Below, one piece after another: positions 33,672 through 40,370 of a stretch of DNA of 64,000 nt (the first letter of the stretch is position 1; each line of letters starts with the position of its first letter). Below the pieces are notes generated by a model, which worked only from the letters and a program-made list of their open reading frames with translations, made no database searches and was not told where the DNA came from. Origin of the DNA: Pseudomonas sp. HN11 (GTDB taxonomy: Bacteria; Pseudomonadota; Gammaproteobacteria; Pseudomonadales; Pseudomonadaceae); the NCBI RefSeq assembly GCF_021390155.1, contig NZ_CP089985.1, positions 2,429,001-2,493,000 of the forward strand, in the 5' to 3' direction. A program made the translations under genes and the position numbers.

Positions 33672-35324
33672 TCATGCGGGTTCCATTTCGTGCACCACCT
33701 GGCCCGCGCGCAGGCGTACCCGCTGATCGGCGATGTCGAAATAACGGTCGTCATGGCTGATTACGATGATGGTCTTGCCCAGGCGCTTGAGGTCCGGCAG
33801 CAGCTCGGTATAGAAAATCCGGCGGAAGGCCGGGTCCTGATCGGCGGCCCATTCGTCGAACACCAGCACCGGGCGTTCCTCCAGCCATGCGTTGACCAGT
33901 GCCAGGCGCTTGCGTTGGCCGGTGGACAGGTCGGTGGTGCTGAACACGCCGTCCTTGACGCTGACCTTGTGCGCGATCTCCAGGCGTTCCAGGTATTTGG
34001 TGGCACTGTCCAATGACTGGGTGGCGCTGCCCTGGACCAGATCGTCGAACAGGTAGTAATCGGCAAACACCGTCGTGAACAGCTGGCGATAGTCATCGCG
34101 CTCGGGGTCCGTCACCGCCTTGCCATTGAGCAGGATCTCACCGGACTGCGGCGGGTACAGGCCCAGCAACAGCTTGATCAAGGTGGTCTTGCCGCTGCCG
34201 TTTTCACCGACGATGAACACGATGTCGCCCTGGGCGATGTTCAGGTTGATCGGTCCGAGATGGAATGGCTCGCTGCCTTCTACCGCCGCTGGGCTGTAGC
34301 TGACGTTGCGCAATTCCAGGCTGTTGACGATCGGGGTGGGCGCCTCGCTGTCATCCATCAGCAGGTGCGGCTCAGGGGAGGAGAAACGCTCCGACAACTC
34401 GCTGATACGGCCAAAGGCAATTTTCGCCTTGCCCACCACCGGCAGGTAACCCAGCAGATGTTCCAACGGGCCTTTCATGTACAGCAGCACCAGCACGAAG
34501 CCGGTGATCACCGTCGGGTCGGGGTTCGGGTTGTACGCCTGCATCGCCAGGGCCAGGCCGATGACCACGAAGAACAGCATCGAACCAAAGGTCTTGGCGA
34601 GGATGTAGATGTTCACGGAGCGCACCTGAATATCACTGATGCGGTCGGCCGTTTCCTGGATGCGGTGGGTGTTCATGCGAAAGCGTCGCGGCCGGTGCAT
34701 GCGCAGCTCCTTGGCCCCGGAAGCGATGGCATTGTAGTAACGCTGCAACTCATCTTCATGGCTGCGTGCCAGGTCGAAACCCTGGATGCCTTTGCCGCCG
34801 GCGATAAACTGCACGGCGCTGCCGATCACGATGGCCACCACCATCATCAGGAACATCGGCACTGACAGGTAGGCCAGGTAGCCGAGGCAGCCCAGCGTCA
34901 CCGTGGCGGCAATGGCCAATGGCGTGAACGCGAAAGAGAAGTCGCTGATGGTGTCGACGTCATGGGTCAGCACCGGGATGAGGCGGTGGGAGCGGTAACG
35001 TTCGATTTGGCCGATCGGCGCCGACAGCACTTTTTCGCCCAGGTCTTTGCGCAGCGCCGCGATGATCCGTTGGCCGACGTAATTGGTGCCGATGTCGGAA
35101 ATGATCGAGCTGACCAGCGCCAGCACGCACAAGGCTGCAAACGTCAGGATTACACCCTGGGTCATGCCTTGGGGCGAATGCAGGGCGTTATTGATCGTCG
35201 CCAACAGCAATGTGATGGCCAGGCCGCCGGCCATGCCCAGGGCGACGGAGACGGTCACGATGGTGCGAAAGGGCCTGAGCAATGCGAGCAGACCGTTGAA
35301 GGCGCCGCGCTTGGGGTCGGTCAT
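33672..35324 (-). CDS. pvdE: Pyoverdine precursor exporter PvdE (fused ABC permease-ATPase)
   Basis: PvdE moves the immature, acylated ferribactin from the cytoplasm to the periplasm, where the chromophore is completed. The 550-residue frame from ATG 35324 (MTDPKRGAFNGLL) has six membrane helices in the first 330 residues and an ATPase domain after that. Walker A is VGENGSGKTT, the signature loop is LSTGQRKRLAL, and Walker B is VLVFDEWAADQD. This is the cyclic-peptide exporter arrangement and the usual PvdE length. The frame is open further upstream, but a GGGAAG ribosome site lies just before this ATG, and the PvdS-type promoter at 35384-35407 would lie inside a longer version. It is transcribed divergently from pvdF and is followed on the same strand by fpvA. 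Confidence 0.95.
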   Translation of the reverse strand: MTDPKRGAFNGLLALLRPFRTIVTVSVALGMAGGLAITLLLATINNALHSPQGMTQGVILTFAALCVLALVSSIISDIGTNYVGQRIIAALRKDLGEKVLSAPIGQIERYRSHRLIPVLTHDVDTISDFSFAFTPLAIAATVTLGCLGYLAYLSVPMFLMMVVAIVIGSAVQFIAGGKGIQGFDLARSHEDELQRYYNAIASGAKELRMHRPRRFRMNTHRIQETADRISDIQVRSVNIYILAKTFGSMLFFVVIGLALAMQAYNPNPDPTVITGFVLVLLYMKGPLEHLLGYLPVVGKAKIAFGRISELSERFSSPEPHLLMDDSEAPTPIVNSLELRNVSYSPAAVEGSEPFHLGPINLNIAQGDIVFIVGENGSGKTTLIKLLLGLYPPQSGEILLNGKAVTDPERDDYRQLFTTVFADYYLFDDLVQGSATQSLDSATKYLERLEIAHKVSVKDGVFSTTDLSTGQRKRLALVNAWLEERPVLVFDEWAADQDPAFRRIFYTELLPDLKRLGKTIIVISHDDRYFDIADQRVRLRAGQVVHEMEPA

Positions 35325-35383
35325 AAATACTTCCCGGAAAGTGAAAAAGAGGGGCTGGGCACACAGACCCTTACCCATGACAA

Positions 35384-35407
35384 ACGAAGGATTGGCGCGA
35401 CTATTTA
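35384..35407 (-). promoter_or_regulatory. PvdS-type promoter of pvdE
   Basis: On the minus strand TAAAT (35407-35403) is followed by exactly 16 bases and CGT (35386-35384). It lies about 60 bases before the pvdE ATG. This is an exact match to the known PvdS consensus. Confidence 0.85.
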
Positions 35408-35438
35408 GCTCGACGTGCCCGACGGTGTTGGTGGCGGA

Positions 35439-35462
35439 TAAATTGCGCGGTGGCTGGTTCGT
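35439..35462 (+). promoter_or_regulatory. PvdS-type promoter of pvdF
   Basis: TAAAT (35439-35443), 16 bases, then CGT (35460-35462), about 62 bases before the pvdF ATG. It is an exact consensus match. It lies back to back with the pvdE promoter, with 31 bases between the two elements. Confidence 0.85.
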
Positions 35463-35523
35463 TCTTGTGGTGTAGGCGCACGCGTATCGGCGCGTGCCTG
35501 ATCTATCCAGCGAGAGCGAAACA

Positions 35524-36354
35524 ATGACGAAAAAGAATCTGGTGTACGTGTGGTCCCTGCGCAATGCTGCGGCCGATAAGGCCGGGCAGCCGGTGGCCTA
35601 CAAGGACCACGAGCGTTACATGATGTCGGTGCTGGAATCTTTGGCGGGGGCACTCAACGACACGCCGCTGGGCGAGGCCTACAACCTGGTGGGCGTGGTG
35701 TATGACGACGATGAGCAGAATCCGCGGGACCAGCAACTGGTCAGCGACTACGGCTTTGCCTACAAACCTGGCCGTCAATGGTTGTATCCGGCCGACCTGC
35801 GGGTGCAGGGTCGCCTTGTCAATGATCTGCTGCTGAGCGTGCCGTCGACCTATCGGCGGCTGCCGCGGGGCAGCGCGGAACACATCGCCGGCAAGCAGGA
35901 TTTCGAACGCCGACTGCACGACACGCTGGTGGAGTTGAAGGCCGACATCGTGGTGCTCGACGGCTTGCTGGTGATCCTGGATGAACTGGTGCGTCCGGGC
36001 GCGCCATTTGCCCGTCGCATCATGAACATTCACCCAGGCATTACCCGTATCGAATCGCCCTACGAGCGCCGTGGCGCCTACGCGACCTGGAGCGCCTTGT
36101 ACGGCGCGCGTGGGCTGACGATCACGGACTGGGCGACCAAGGCCACGACGCCGTCGGAGCCGCTGTACCTCACTGGCGCGTCTTTCCACTACGTGGACAA
36201 CGGCATCGATTCGGGCGAAGTGTTCCACGACGTGCTCAAGACCGAGATCTCGCCTGAGGACACCATCCTCGAGTTGCGCTGGAACAACTTCAACAACAGC
36301 CTGTTCCCGGCGCTGCATGAAGGGTTGGCGTTATTGGCACAAAAGGGAATCTAA
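35524..36354 (+). CDS. pvdF: N5-hydroxyornithine formyltransferase PvdF
   Basis: PvdF transfers a formyl group from N10-formyl-tetrahydrofolate to N5-hydroxyornithine, making the iron-binding hydroxamate residue used twice in the predicted peptide. The 276-residue protein has the length of P. aeruginosa PvdF (about 275). It carries the glycinamide-ribonucleotide-transformylase-like catalytic elements: NIHPGIT (Asn and His near residues 168-170) and HYVDNGIDSGEV (Asp near residue 228). The ATG at 35524 was preferred over the upstream in-frame ATG at 35494 because it gives the family length and its start (MTKKNLVYVWSLRNA) looks native. A weak GAGAGCGA lies just before it. It is followed by a REP-like hairpin and then the IS element. 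Confidence 0.94.
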   Translation: MTKKNLVYVWSLRNAAADKAGQPVAYKDHERYMMSVLESLAGALNDTPLGEAYNLVGVVYDDDEQNPRDQQLVSDYGFAYKPGRQWLYPADLRVQGRLVNDLLLSVPSTYRRLPRGSAEHIAGKQDFERRLHDTLVELKADIVVLDGLLVILDELVRPGAPFARRIMNIHPGITRIESPYERRGAYATWSALYGARGLTITDWATKATTPSEPLYLTGASFHYVDNGIDSGEVFHDVLKTEISPEDTILELRWNNFNNSLFPALHEGLALLAQKGI

Positions 36355-36372
36355 AGCAGCCACGGTTAAAAA

Positions 36373-36396
36373 TGTGGGAGCAGGCCCGCTCCCACA
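36373..36396. repeat. REP-like hairpin after pvdF
   Basis: A perfect nine-base inverted repeat (TGTGGGAGC, six-base loop, GCTCCCACA) lies 18 bases after the pvdF stop. This is the familiar shape of intergenic REP-type palindromes in fluorescent pseudomonads. It could also slow or stop transcription, although no T-run follows. Confidence 0.75.
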
Positions 36397-36403
36397 CGGG
36401 ATC

Positions 36404-36428
36404 TGAAGTGCGCCCCAAAAGTTGGACA
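36404..36428. repeat. Left terminal inverted repeat of the IS element
   Basis: It starts TGAAGTGCGCCCCA and matches the reverse complement of 37841-37865 at 24 of 25 bases. Confidence 0.93.
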
Positions 36429-36436
36429 GTTGTTGG

Positions 36437-37246
36437 TTAGGCTACAGCGGACTTGACCCTATAGGCTACAGGGCTCAGTCCGCCAAGCTTCACTTTGATT
36501 CGTTTATAGTTGTAGTAATGGATGTACTCATCCAACCCAGCTTGCAACTGTTCCACGTTGTCGAAGTTTTTTCGGTAGTAAAATTCTGACTTCAGTGTGC
36601 CGAAAAAACTCTCCATTGTGGCGTTGTCATAACAGTTTCCTCTGCGTGACATGCTTTGCTCCAGCCCCGCCTTTTCCAGTCGCTCTCGGTATTTTGAGTG
36701 TCGGTAATGCCAGCCCTGATCCGAGTGCAGCATAGGCTTAGCCCCCTCAGGTAAGCGTTGAAGAGCTTTTTCCAACATCTCGCCCACCAAAGCATATTGG
36801 GGGCGCATGGCCATCTGATAGGCCACAATCTCGCCGTTGTACAAATCTAAAACTGGAGATAAGTACATCTTCTTGCCAGCCACTTTGAACTCGGTGACAT
36901 CAGTTACCCATTTCTGATTCGGTTTCTCAGCCTCGAATTGACGAGCCAGTGTATTGGGCGATACATCTCCCATCGGTCCGTTATACGACCGGTATTTCTT
37001 TGGTCGCACGGTGCATTTCAGACCCAGCTCCCCCATCAGCCGACGTACCGTTTTCCCGTTGATCTGTGGTCGTTCTTTACGAAGCTCTAAAGTCATACGA
37101 CGATAACCAAGACAGCCCATATGCTCATTCTGGAGGTTCTGGATAGCTGCTTTGACCGAGGCAAACCGGTCTGCAACGCCCATCGCTTTGAGTTGGTAGT
37201 AGTACGTGCTTCGCGCAAGGCTCACCAGCTTGAGCAACTCACTCAA
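36437..37246 (-). CDS. IS3-family transposase, OrfB (DDE integrase domain)
   Basis: OrfB is the catalytic half of the transposase. The rve-type integrase core shows the DDE triad: Asp in TDVTEFKV, Asp in LHSDQGWHY, and Glu in NATMESFFGTLKSEF. An N-terminal HTH_21-like region (LSELLKLVSLARSTYYYQLK) precedes it. The coordinates given start at the first ATG in the frame (37246). The frame is open further upstream to about 37287, and the active protein is probably an OrfA-OrfB fusion made by -1 frameshifting at the end of orfA. The C terminus (YKRIKVKLGGLSPVAYR) is complete. Confidence 0.92.
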   Translation of the reverse strand: MSELLKLVSLARSTYYYQLKAMGVADRFASVKAAIQNLQNEHMGCLGYRRMTLELRKERPQINGKTVRRLMGELGLKCTVRPKKYRSYNGPMGDVSPNTLARQFEAEKPNQKWVTDVTEFKVAGKKMYLSPVLDLYNGEIVAYQMAMRPQYALVGEMLEKALQRLPEGAKPMLHSDQGWHYRHSKYRERLEKAGLEQSMSRRGNCYDNATMESFFGTLKSEFYYRKNFDNVEQLQAGLDEYIHYYNYKRIKVKLGGLSPVAYRVKSAVA

Positions 37247-37272
37247 GGAAAACTCTTGCTTAAGCTCACTGA

Positions 37273-37812
37273 CTAATCGGGCTTTTTCTTCTGTTCTTTC
37301 TCCCGCCTCATCACTGCCTCGCCTAACTCCCCAAGCTTTTTTAGGTAGGCGTTCTCCATGCGCAGATACTTGAGCTCATCGAGCAACGTCTTGTGTTCGG
37401 GCTCAGGGGCAGTGATTGGGGCAGAAGATTTACGTGGTTTAATGGGTGGCTTAGACATAACGGTACACAGTCCTTTTTTCCCTGACTCCAGGGCTTCAAT
37501 GCCGCCACTGTAATACTGCTGCTGCCATCTGCCCACCTGAGTGGAGTTACCCAAATTGAAAAGCGCCGCTGCGCGGCGTAAGGAAAGGGAGTCACGCCAC
37601 ATGCGTTGTAGGACGGAGAACTTGAACAAGGCGGAGTAACGTTGGCCGGTGGTGCTCAAACTGGCCTCACCGTGCAATCGATACGCCTCGACCCAGCGAC
37701 GAAGCAATGTAGGGTCCATTTGAAATTGAGCGGCGATACGGCGAAAGCCTCGGCCTTTCTCAAGGAAAGTGGTAATAGCGGATAGCTTGAACTGCGTCGT
37801 GTACTTACTCAT
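37273..37812 (-). CDS. IS3-family transposase, OrfA (DNA-binding)
   Basis: This 179-residue protein has helix-turn-helix segments near the N terminus (FRRIAAQFQMDPTLLRRWVEAY) and in the middle (SLRRAAALFNLGNSTQVGRW). A leucine-zipper-like helix lies near the C terminus (LLDELKYLRMENAYLKKLGE), as in IS150-group OrfA. I chose the ATG at 37812 (MSKYTTQFKL) because the longer frame would begin outside the element. The stop at 37273 lies a few codons after a GAAAAAG run that allows a -1 slip into orfB. Confidence 0.92.
   Translation of the reverse strand: MSKYTTQFKLSAITTFLEKGRGFRRIAAQFQMDPTLLRRWVEAYRLHGEASLSTTGQRYSALFKFSVLQRMWRDSLSLRRAAALFNLGNSTQVGRWQQQYYSGGIEALESGKKGLCTVMSKPPIKPRKSSAPITAPEPEHKTLLDELKYLRMENAYLKKLGELGEAVMRREKEQKKKPD
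37282..37288 (-). promoter_or_regulatory. Probable -1 ribosomal frameshift site in the IS transposase
   Basis: Read on the minus strand, GAAAAAG occurs with orfA codons AAG AAA AAG. A one-base backward slip continues as EKARLVSELKQEFSLSELLK straight into the OrfB domain. That junction sequence is typical of fused IS150-type transposases. Confidence 0.7.
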
Positions 37813-37840
37813 GAAAAATACGCCCCAAGAATTGGATGGG

Positions 37841-37865
37841 TGTCCAACTTCTGGGGCGCACTTCA
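37841..37865. repeat. Right terminal inverted repeat of the IS element
   Basis: It ends TGGGGCGCACTTCA and pairs with 36404-36428 with one mismatch. The next three bases repeat the ATC found before the left end. Confidence 0.93.
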
Positions 37866-37878
37866 ATCTCCTGCGCTA

Positions 37879-38739
37879 CTACAGGTCGCGCACTACCCTG
37901 AACCCAATCCAATCCCCCCGCGTCTGCGGGTAGATGTTATTGCGGTTGCCCGAGCGCGAAAACACCGGTGCTTCACCCCAGTCATTGCCCCGGATCATGT
38001 AGCCCTCGCAGTTAGGCTCCATCCAGGCGCTGCCGTCGGTAGGCGCGCCAATGTAGTTGGGGTGCTCGCAGTCGGCGACCCGCTCGTAGACGTTGCCATG
38101 CATGTCGTACATGCCAAAGGCATTTGCCGGGTAACTGCCGACCGGTGACGAGTAACTGTACCCGTCGGCAGGGCCATAGGTGTTGGCGTGCCTGGCAATG
38201 CTGTAGTCCTTGCCCTCATCGAACGGGAAGGGGAATGGCCCGGTGGAGCCGGCGCGCGCGGCGTACTCGCGCTGGGCTTCGCTGACCATGTGGTACTGCT
38301 GGCCGGTCTTTTTCGACAGCCAGGCCACATAGTTTTTGATGTCGTCCATGTCCATGCACACCGCCGGTTGGCGCGGGCCCTGGGGGTAGCGCGGTTTGCT
38401 GGCGATGCATTCACGGCCGGGGCGGGTGTCGCCGTCGGCGATCTTCACGCCGGTCTGGCGCACATAACTGTCCCATTCACCGGCGGTGATATGAAAGCGG
38501 CTCATGGCGAACGGCTTGGCGAAGGTCACGTCGTGCATCGGGCCTTCGTCCGGCTCGCGGCCGACCTCGTCGTCCGGCGTGCCCATGGTGAAGGTGCCGG
38601 CGGGCAACACCACCATTTCCGGGCAGTCCTTGCAGTCCTTGAACACTTTGCCGGGTTGCGGCGCGGCAGCCTGGGCCAGGTTGGGCAGCAAGGCACTGCA
38701 CAGGGCGGTGAGTGCCAGGGCCGTGAGGGGGTTGTTCAT
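37879..38739 (-). CDS. pvdO: PvdO, periplasmic pyoverdine maturation protein (FGE-sulfatase fold)
   Basis: PvdO is needed in the periplasm for the last oxidation of dihydropyoverdine to the mature chromophore. The 286-residue protein has a signal peptide (about residues 1-24, cleavage near LAQA). A formylglycine-generating-enzyme/sulfatase-modifying fold follows: MVVLPAGTFTMGTPDDEVGREPDEGP, then ITAGEWDSYV, then PVGSYPANAFGMYDMHGNVYE, ending RGDWIGFRVVRDL. The start at 38739 follows an AGAGG ribosome site. It is last in the pvdM, pvdN, pvdO transcription unit, 34 bases after the pvdN remnant. The IS element begins 13 bases after its stop codon, so the coding sequence is complete but the native 3' end has been displaced. 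Confidence 0.95.
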   Translation of the reverse strand: MNNPLTALALTALCSALLPNLAQAAAPQPGKVFKDCKDCPEMVVLPAGTFTMGTPDDEVGREPDEGPMHDVTFAKPFAMSRFHITAGEWDSYVRQTGVKIADGDTRPGRECIASKPRYPQGPRQPAVCMDMDDIKNYVAWLSKKTGQQYHMVSEAQREYAARAGSTGPFPFPFDEGKDYSIARHANTYGPADGYSYSSPVGSYPANAFGMYDMHGNVYERVADCEHPNYIGAPTDGSAWMEPNCEGYMIRGNDWGEAPVFSRSGNRNNIYPQTRGDWIGFRVVRDL

Positions 38740-38773
38740 GTGGGCCTCTCATTCAAGGGGGAAAAAGTGGGCT

Positions 38774-38860
38774 TCACACCCGTGGGTTCAGCAAAGTCAT
38801 GAGGCGCTGGATCTCATCGGAGGAATTAAGCAGGCCGGAGAAGGTACGGCGGTCGGTCAT
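38774..38860 (-). pseudogene. pvdN: pvdN remnant: in-frame internal deletion, 28 codons left
   Basis: Between pvdM and pvdO, exactly where pvdN normally lies, an ATG at 38860 opens a frame of only 28 codons ending at TGA (38774-38776). It begins MTDRRTF, the start of a PvdN-like twin-arginine signal. It ends with NSSDEIQRLMTLLNPRV, which resembles the last helix of class V (PLP-dependent) aminotransferases. About 400 codons between these ends are gone and the frame is kept. PvdN converts the chromophore's glutamate side chain to succinamide or succinate forms. Without it the side chain should remain glutamate or become alpha-ketoglutarate. The start lies 18 bases after the pvdM stop, so the operon spacing is preserved. 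Confidence 0.85.
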
Positions 38861-38878
38861 GGACTGGCTTCTGGATGA

Positions 38879-40228
38879 TTAGCGGTTGGCCAAGGGGTTG
38901 GCGGCTTTTTGTACCTGGTCCCACACCCGTAGGAAGTTGCCGCCCCACAGCTTGGCGATGTCCGCTTCGGAATAGCCGCGCTGGATCAGTTCGGCGGTGA
39001 CGTTGCGTATTTCGCCGACGTTGTTCCAGCCCTGGACGCCGCCGCCATCGTTGAAGTCCGAAGCGAGGCCGACATGGTCGATGCCGATCTTGCGCACGGT
39101 GTAGTCGATGGCGTCCCCCAAGTCCTTGAGGGTGGCCTTGGGTTCTTCATCAAGGATGGCGTACAGCGCGCTGGCGTACTCGCCGAACTTCTGTTCAGGC
39201 CAGGCGGCAATGATCGCATCGCCCGGCATCAAGGCCACCGCCAAGTTGGGAAGGGGCGGCAGGTCGAAGCGTGCGCGCAGGGTGTTGAGCTTGTCCTGGG
39301 TCGGTTGGCTCAGTGGGCGAAGGTAGGCGGAGAAGCCCACGATCTGCACCACGCCGCCGCTGTTTTTGATCAGTTGCAGTTCTTTGTCGCTCAGGTTGCG
39401 CGGGATATCCACCGACGCACGCGGCGCAGAGTGGGACGCCACCATCGGCGTGCGGCTCAATTGGGCCACTTGCTCCAGGGCCTTGGTCGACATTTGTGAT
39501 ACGTCGATGATCACCCCCAGGTCGTTGAGGCGGTGCACCGCTTGCTTGCCGATGTCCGACAAACCGTCGAGGGCATCGGTGGAGTCATTGAAAAACGGCA
39601 GCGGCCGAGACGAGTCCGACCAGGCATTGTTGCCCACATAGCTGAAACCGAACATGCGCATGCCGCGCGCCGCCCACAGGTCCAACTGGTTCAAATCGTT
39701 GCCCAGCGGGTAGGCGTTGAGCATGCTGATAAAGATCGCGAACTTGCCCTCGCCATGCAAACGCCGGAAATCATCCGGGGTATAGGCGATGGCGACCTGA
39801 TTGGGGTAGTCGCGCACCATCGCGCTGATGATCTTGTAGCGCACTTCCTGTTCATGGCGGGCCGCTTCGACAAAGCCGTCGGTGGGTTTGTGCGGCGCGT
39901 TGGGGCCGTTCCAGATTTCCGGCCAGCCAAAAATCGTCAGGGCCGCACCGGACAGTCGCCCACGTGCTGCCTTGGCCAGGTCGAACTGGCCTTCACCGTC
40001 CTTGTCCGCCTCGTTATCGGCGGTGCCGAAATCCACCGGCACGGTGATGTGGCTGTCGAAAGACAGCAGCCGATCCTGCATTTCATTGGCCTGCTTGATC
40101 ACTTCCAGCGGGTAGCCGGCATTGCCCTTGAACCAGTGATCCCAGACCAGGAAGCCGGCTCCGGCACCGATGGCCAGTGCCAGCGGCAAGCCGATGTACA
40201 GCGCCTTTTTCGAACGTGGTTTTGTCAT
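38879..40228 (-). CDS. pvdM: PvdM, periplasmic membrane-anchored dipeptidase-fold protein
   Basis: PvdM belongs to the renal-dipeptidase (M19) fold and, by published work on the family, takes part in periplasmic pyoverdine maturation rather than in peptide cleavage. The 449-residue protein has a basic N terminus and a membrane anchor at about residues 10-30, then the soluble domain. The first metal-binding motif, normally Asp-x-His-x-Asp, reads DSHITVP at about residues 58-64, so the second Asp is a Thr. Later conserved elements (MASHSAPR, then DHVGLASDFNDGGG) are present. It leads a unit with the pvdN remnant and pvdO. An exact PvdS-type promoter lies 41 bases before the ATG, and it is divergent from pvdP. 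Confidence 0.94.
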   Translation of the reverse strand: MTKPRSKKALYIGLPLALAIGAGAGFLVWDHWFKGNAGYPLEVIKQANEMQDRLLSFDSHITVPVDFGTADNEADKDGEGQFDLAKAARGRLSGAALTIFGWPEIWNGPNAPHKPTDGFVEAARHEQEVRYKIISAMVRDYPNQVAIAYTPDDFRRLHGEGKFAIFISMLNAYPLGNDLNQLDLWAARGMRMFGFSYVGNNAWSDSSRPLPFFNDSTDALDGLSDIGKQAVHRLNDLGVIIDVSQMSTKALEQVAQLSRTPMVASHSAPRASVDIPRNLSDKELQLIKNSGGVVQIVGFSAYLRPLSQPTQDKLNTLRARFDLPPLPNLAVALMPGDAIIAAWPEQKFGEYASALYAILDEEPKATLKDLGDAIDYTVRKIGIDHVGLASDFNDGGGVQGWNNVGEIRNVTAELIQRGYSEADIAKLWGGNFLRVWDQVQKAANPLANR

Positions 40229-40268
40229 TGCCGTCTCAGTCAGTTGAGGCCTTCGCTATCAGGGAAGA

Positions 40269-40292
40269 ACGAGTGATGGGTGGGAAAATTTA
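40269..40292 (-). promoter_or_regulatory. PvdS-type promoter of pvdM (pvdM, pvdN remnant, pvdO)
   Basis: On the minus strand TAAAT (40292-40288) is followed by 16 bases and CGT (40271-40269), 41 bases before the pvdM ATG. It is an exact consensus match. Confidence 0.85.
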
Positions 40293-40311
40293 GGCGGCGA
40301 GGGCGCGTCGG

Positions 40312-40335
40312 TAAATTTCCTCGGCGTGCAAACGT
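40312..40335 (+). promoter_or_regulatory. PvdS-type promoter of pvdP
   Basis: TAAAT (40312-40316), 16 bases, CGT (40333-40335), 36 bases before the pvdP ATG. It is an exact match, back to back with the pvdM promoter, with 19 bases between the two elements. Confidence 0.85.
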
Positions 40336-40370
40336 TCTAGCTCTGATAAAGCCGTTTCCTAAGGTAGACA

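Larger units (their letters stand above)
36404..37865 (-). mobile_element. IS3-family (IS150-like) insertion sequence, 1462 bp
   Basis: The element is bounded by 25-base terminal inverted repeats (36404-36428 and 37841-37865) that differ at one base. It is flanked by a direct repeat of ATC (36401-36403 and 37866-37868), the three-base target duplication usual for IS3. It carries the two-frame transposase typical of the family. Both ends, the duplication and the reading frames are intact, so the insertion looks recent and possibly still mobile. It sits in the convergent gap between pvdF and pvdO and interrupts no gene. Confidence 0.95.

Noticed and set aside
35325..35564. A longer PvdE starting upstream of 35324.
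   Set aside because: It would put the PvdS promoter and leader inside the coding region and add a non-homologous tail. The 550-residue form has the family length.
36373..36396. The hairpin after pvdF as part of the IS element.
   Set aside because: It lies outside the inverted repeats and the target duplication, and has the form of host REP palindromes.
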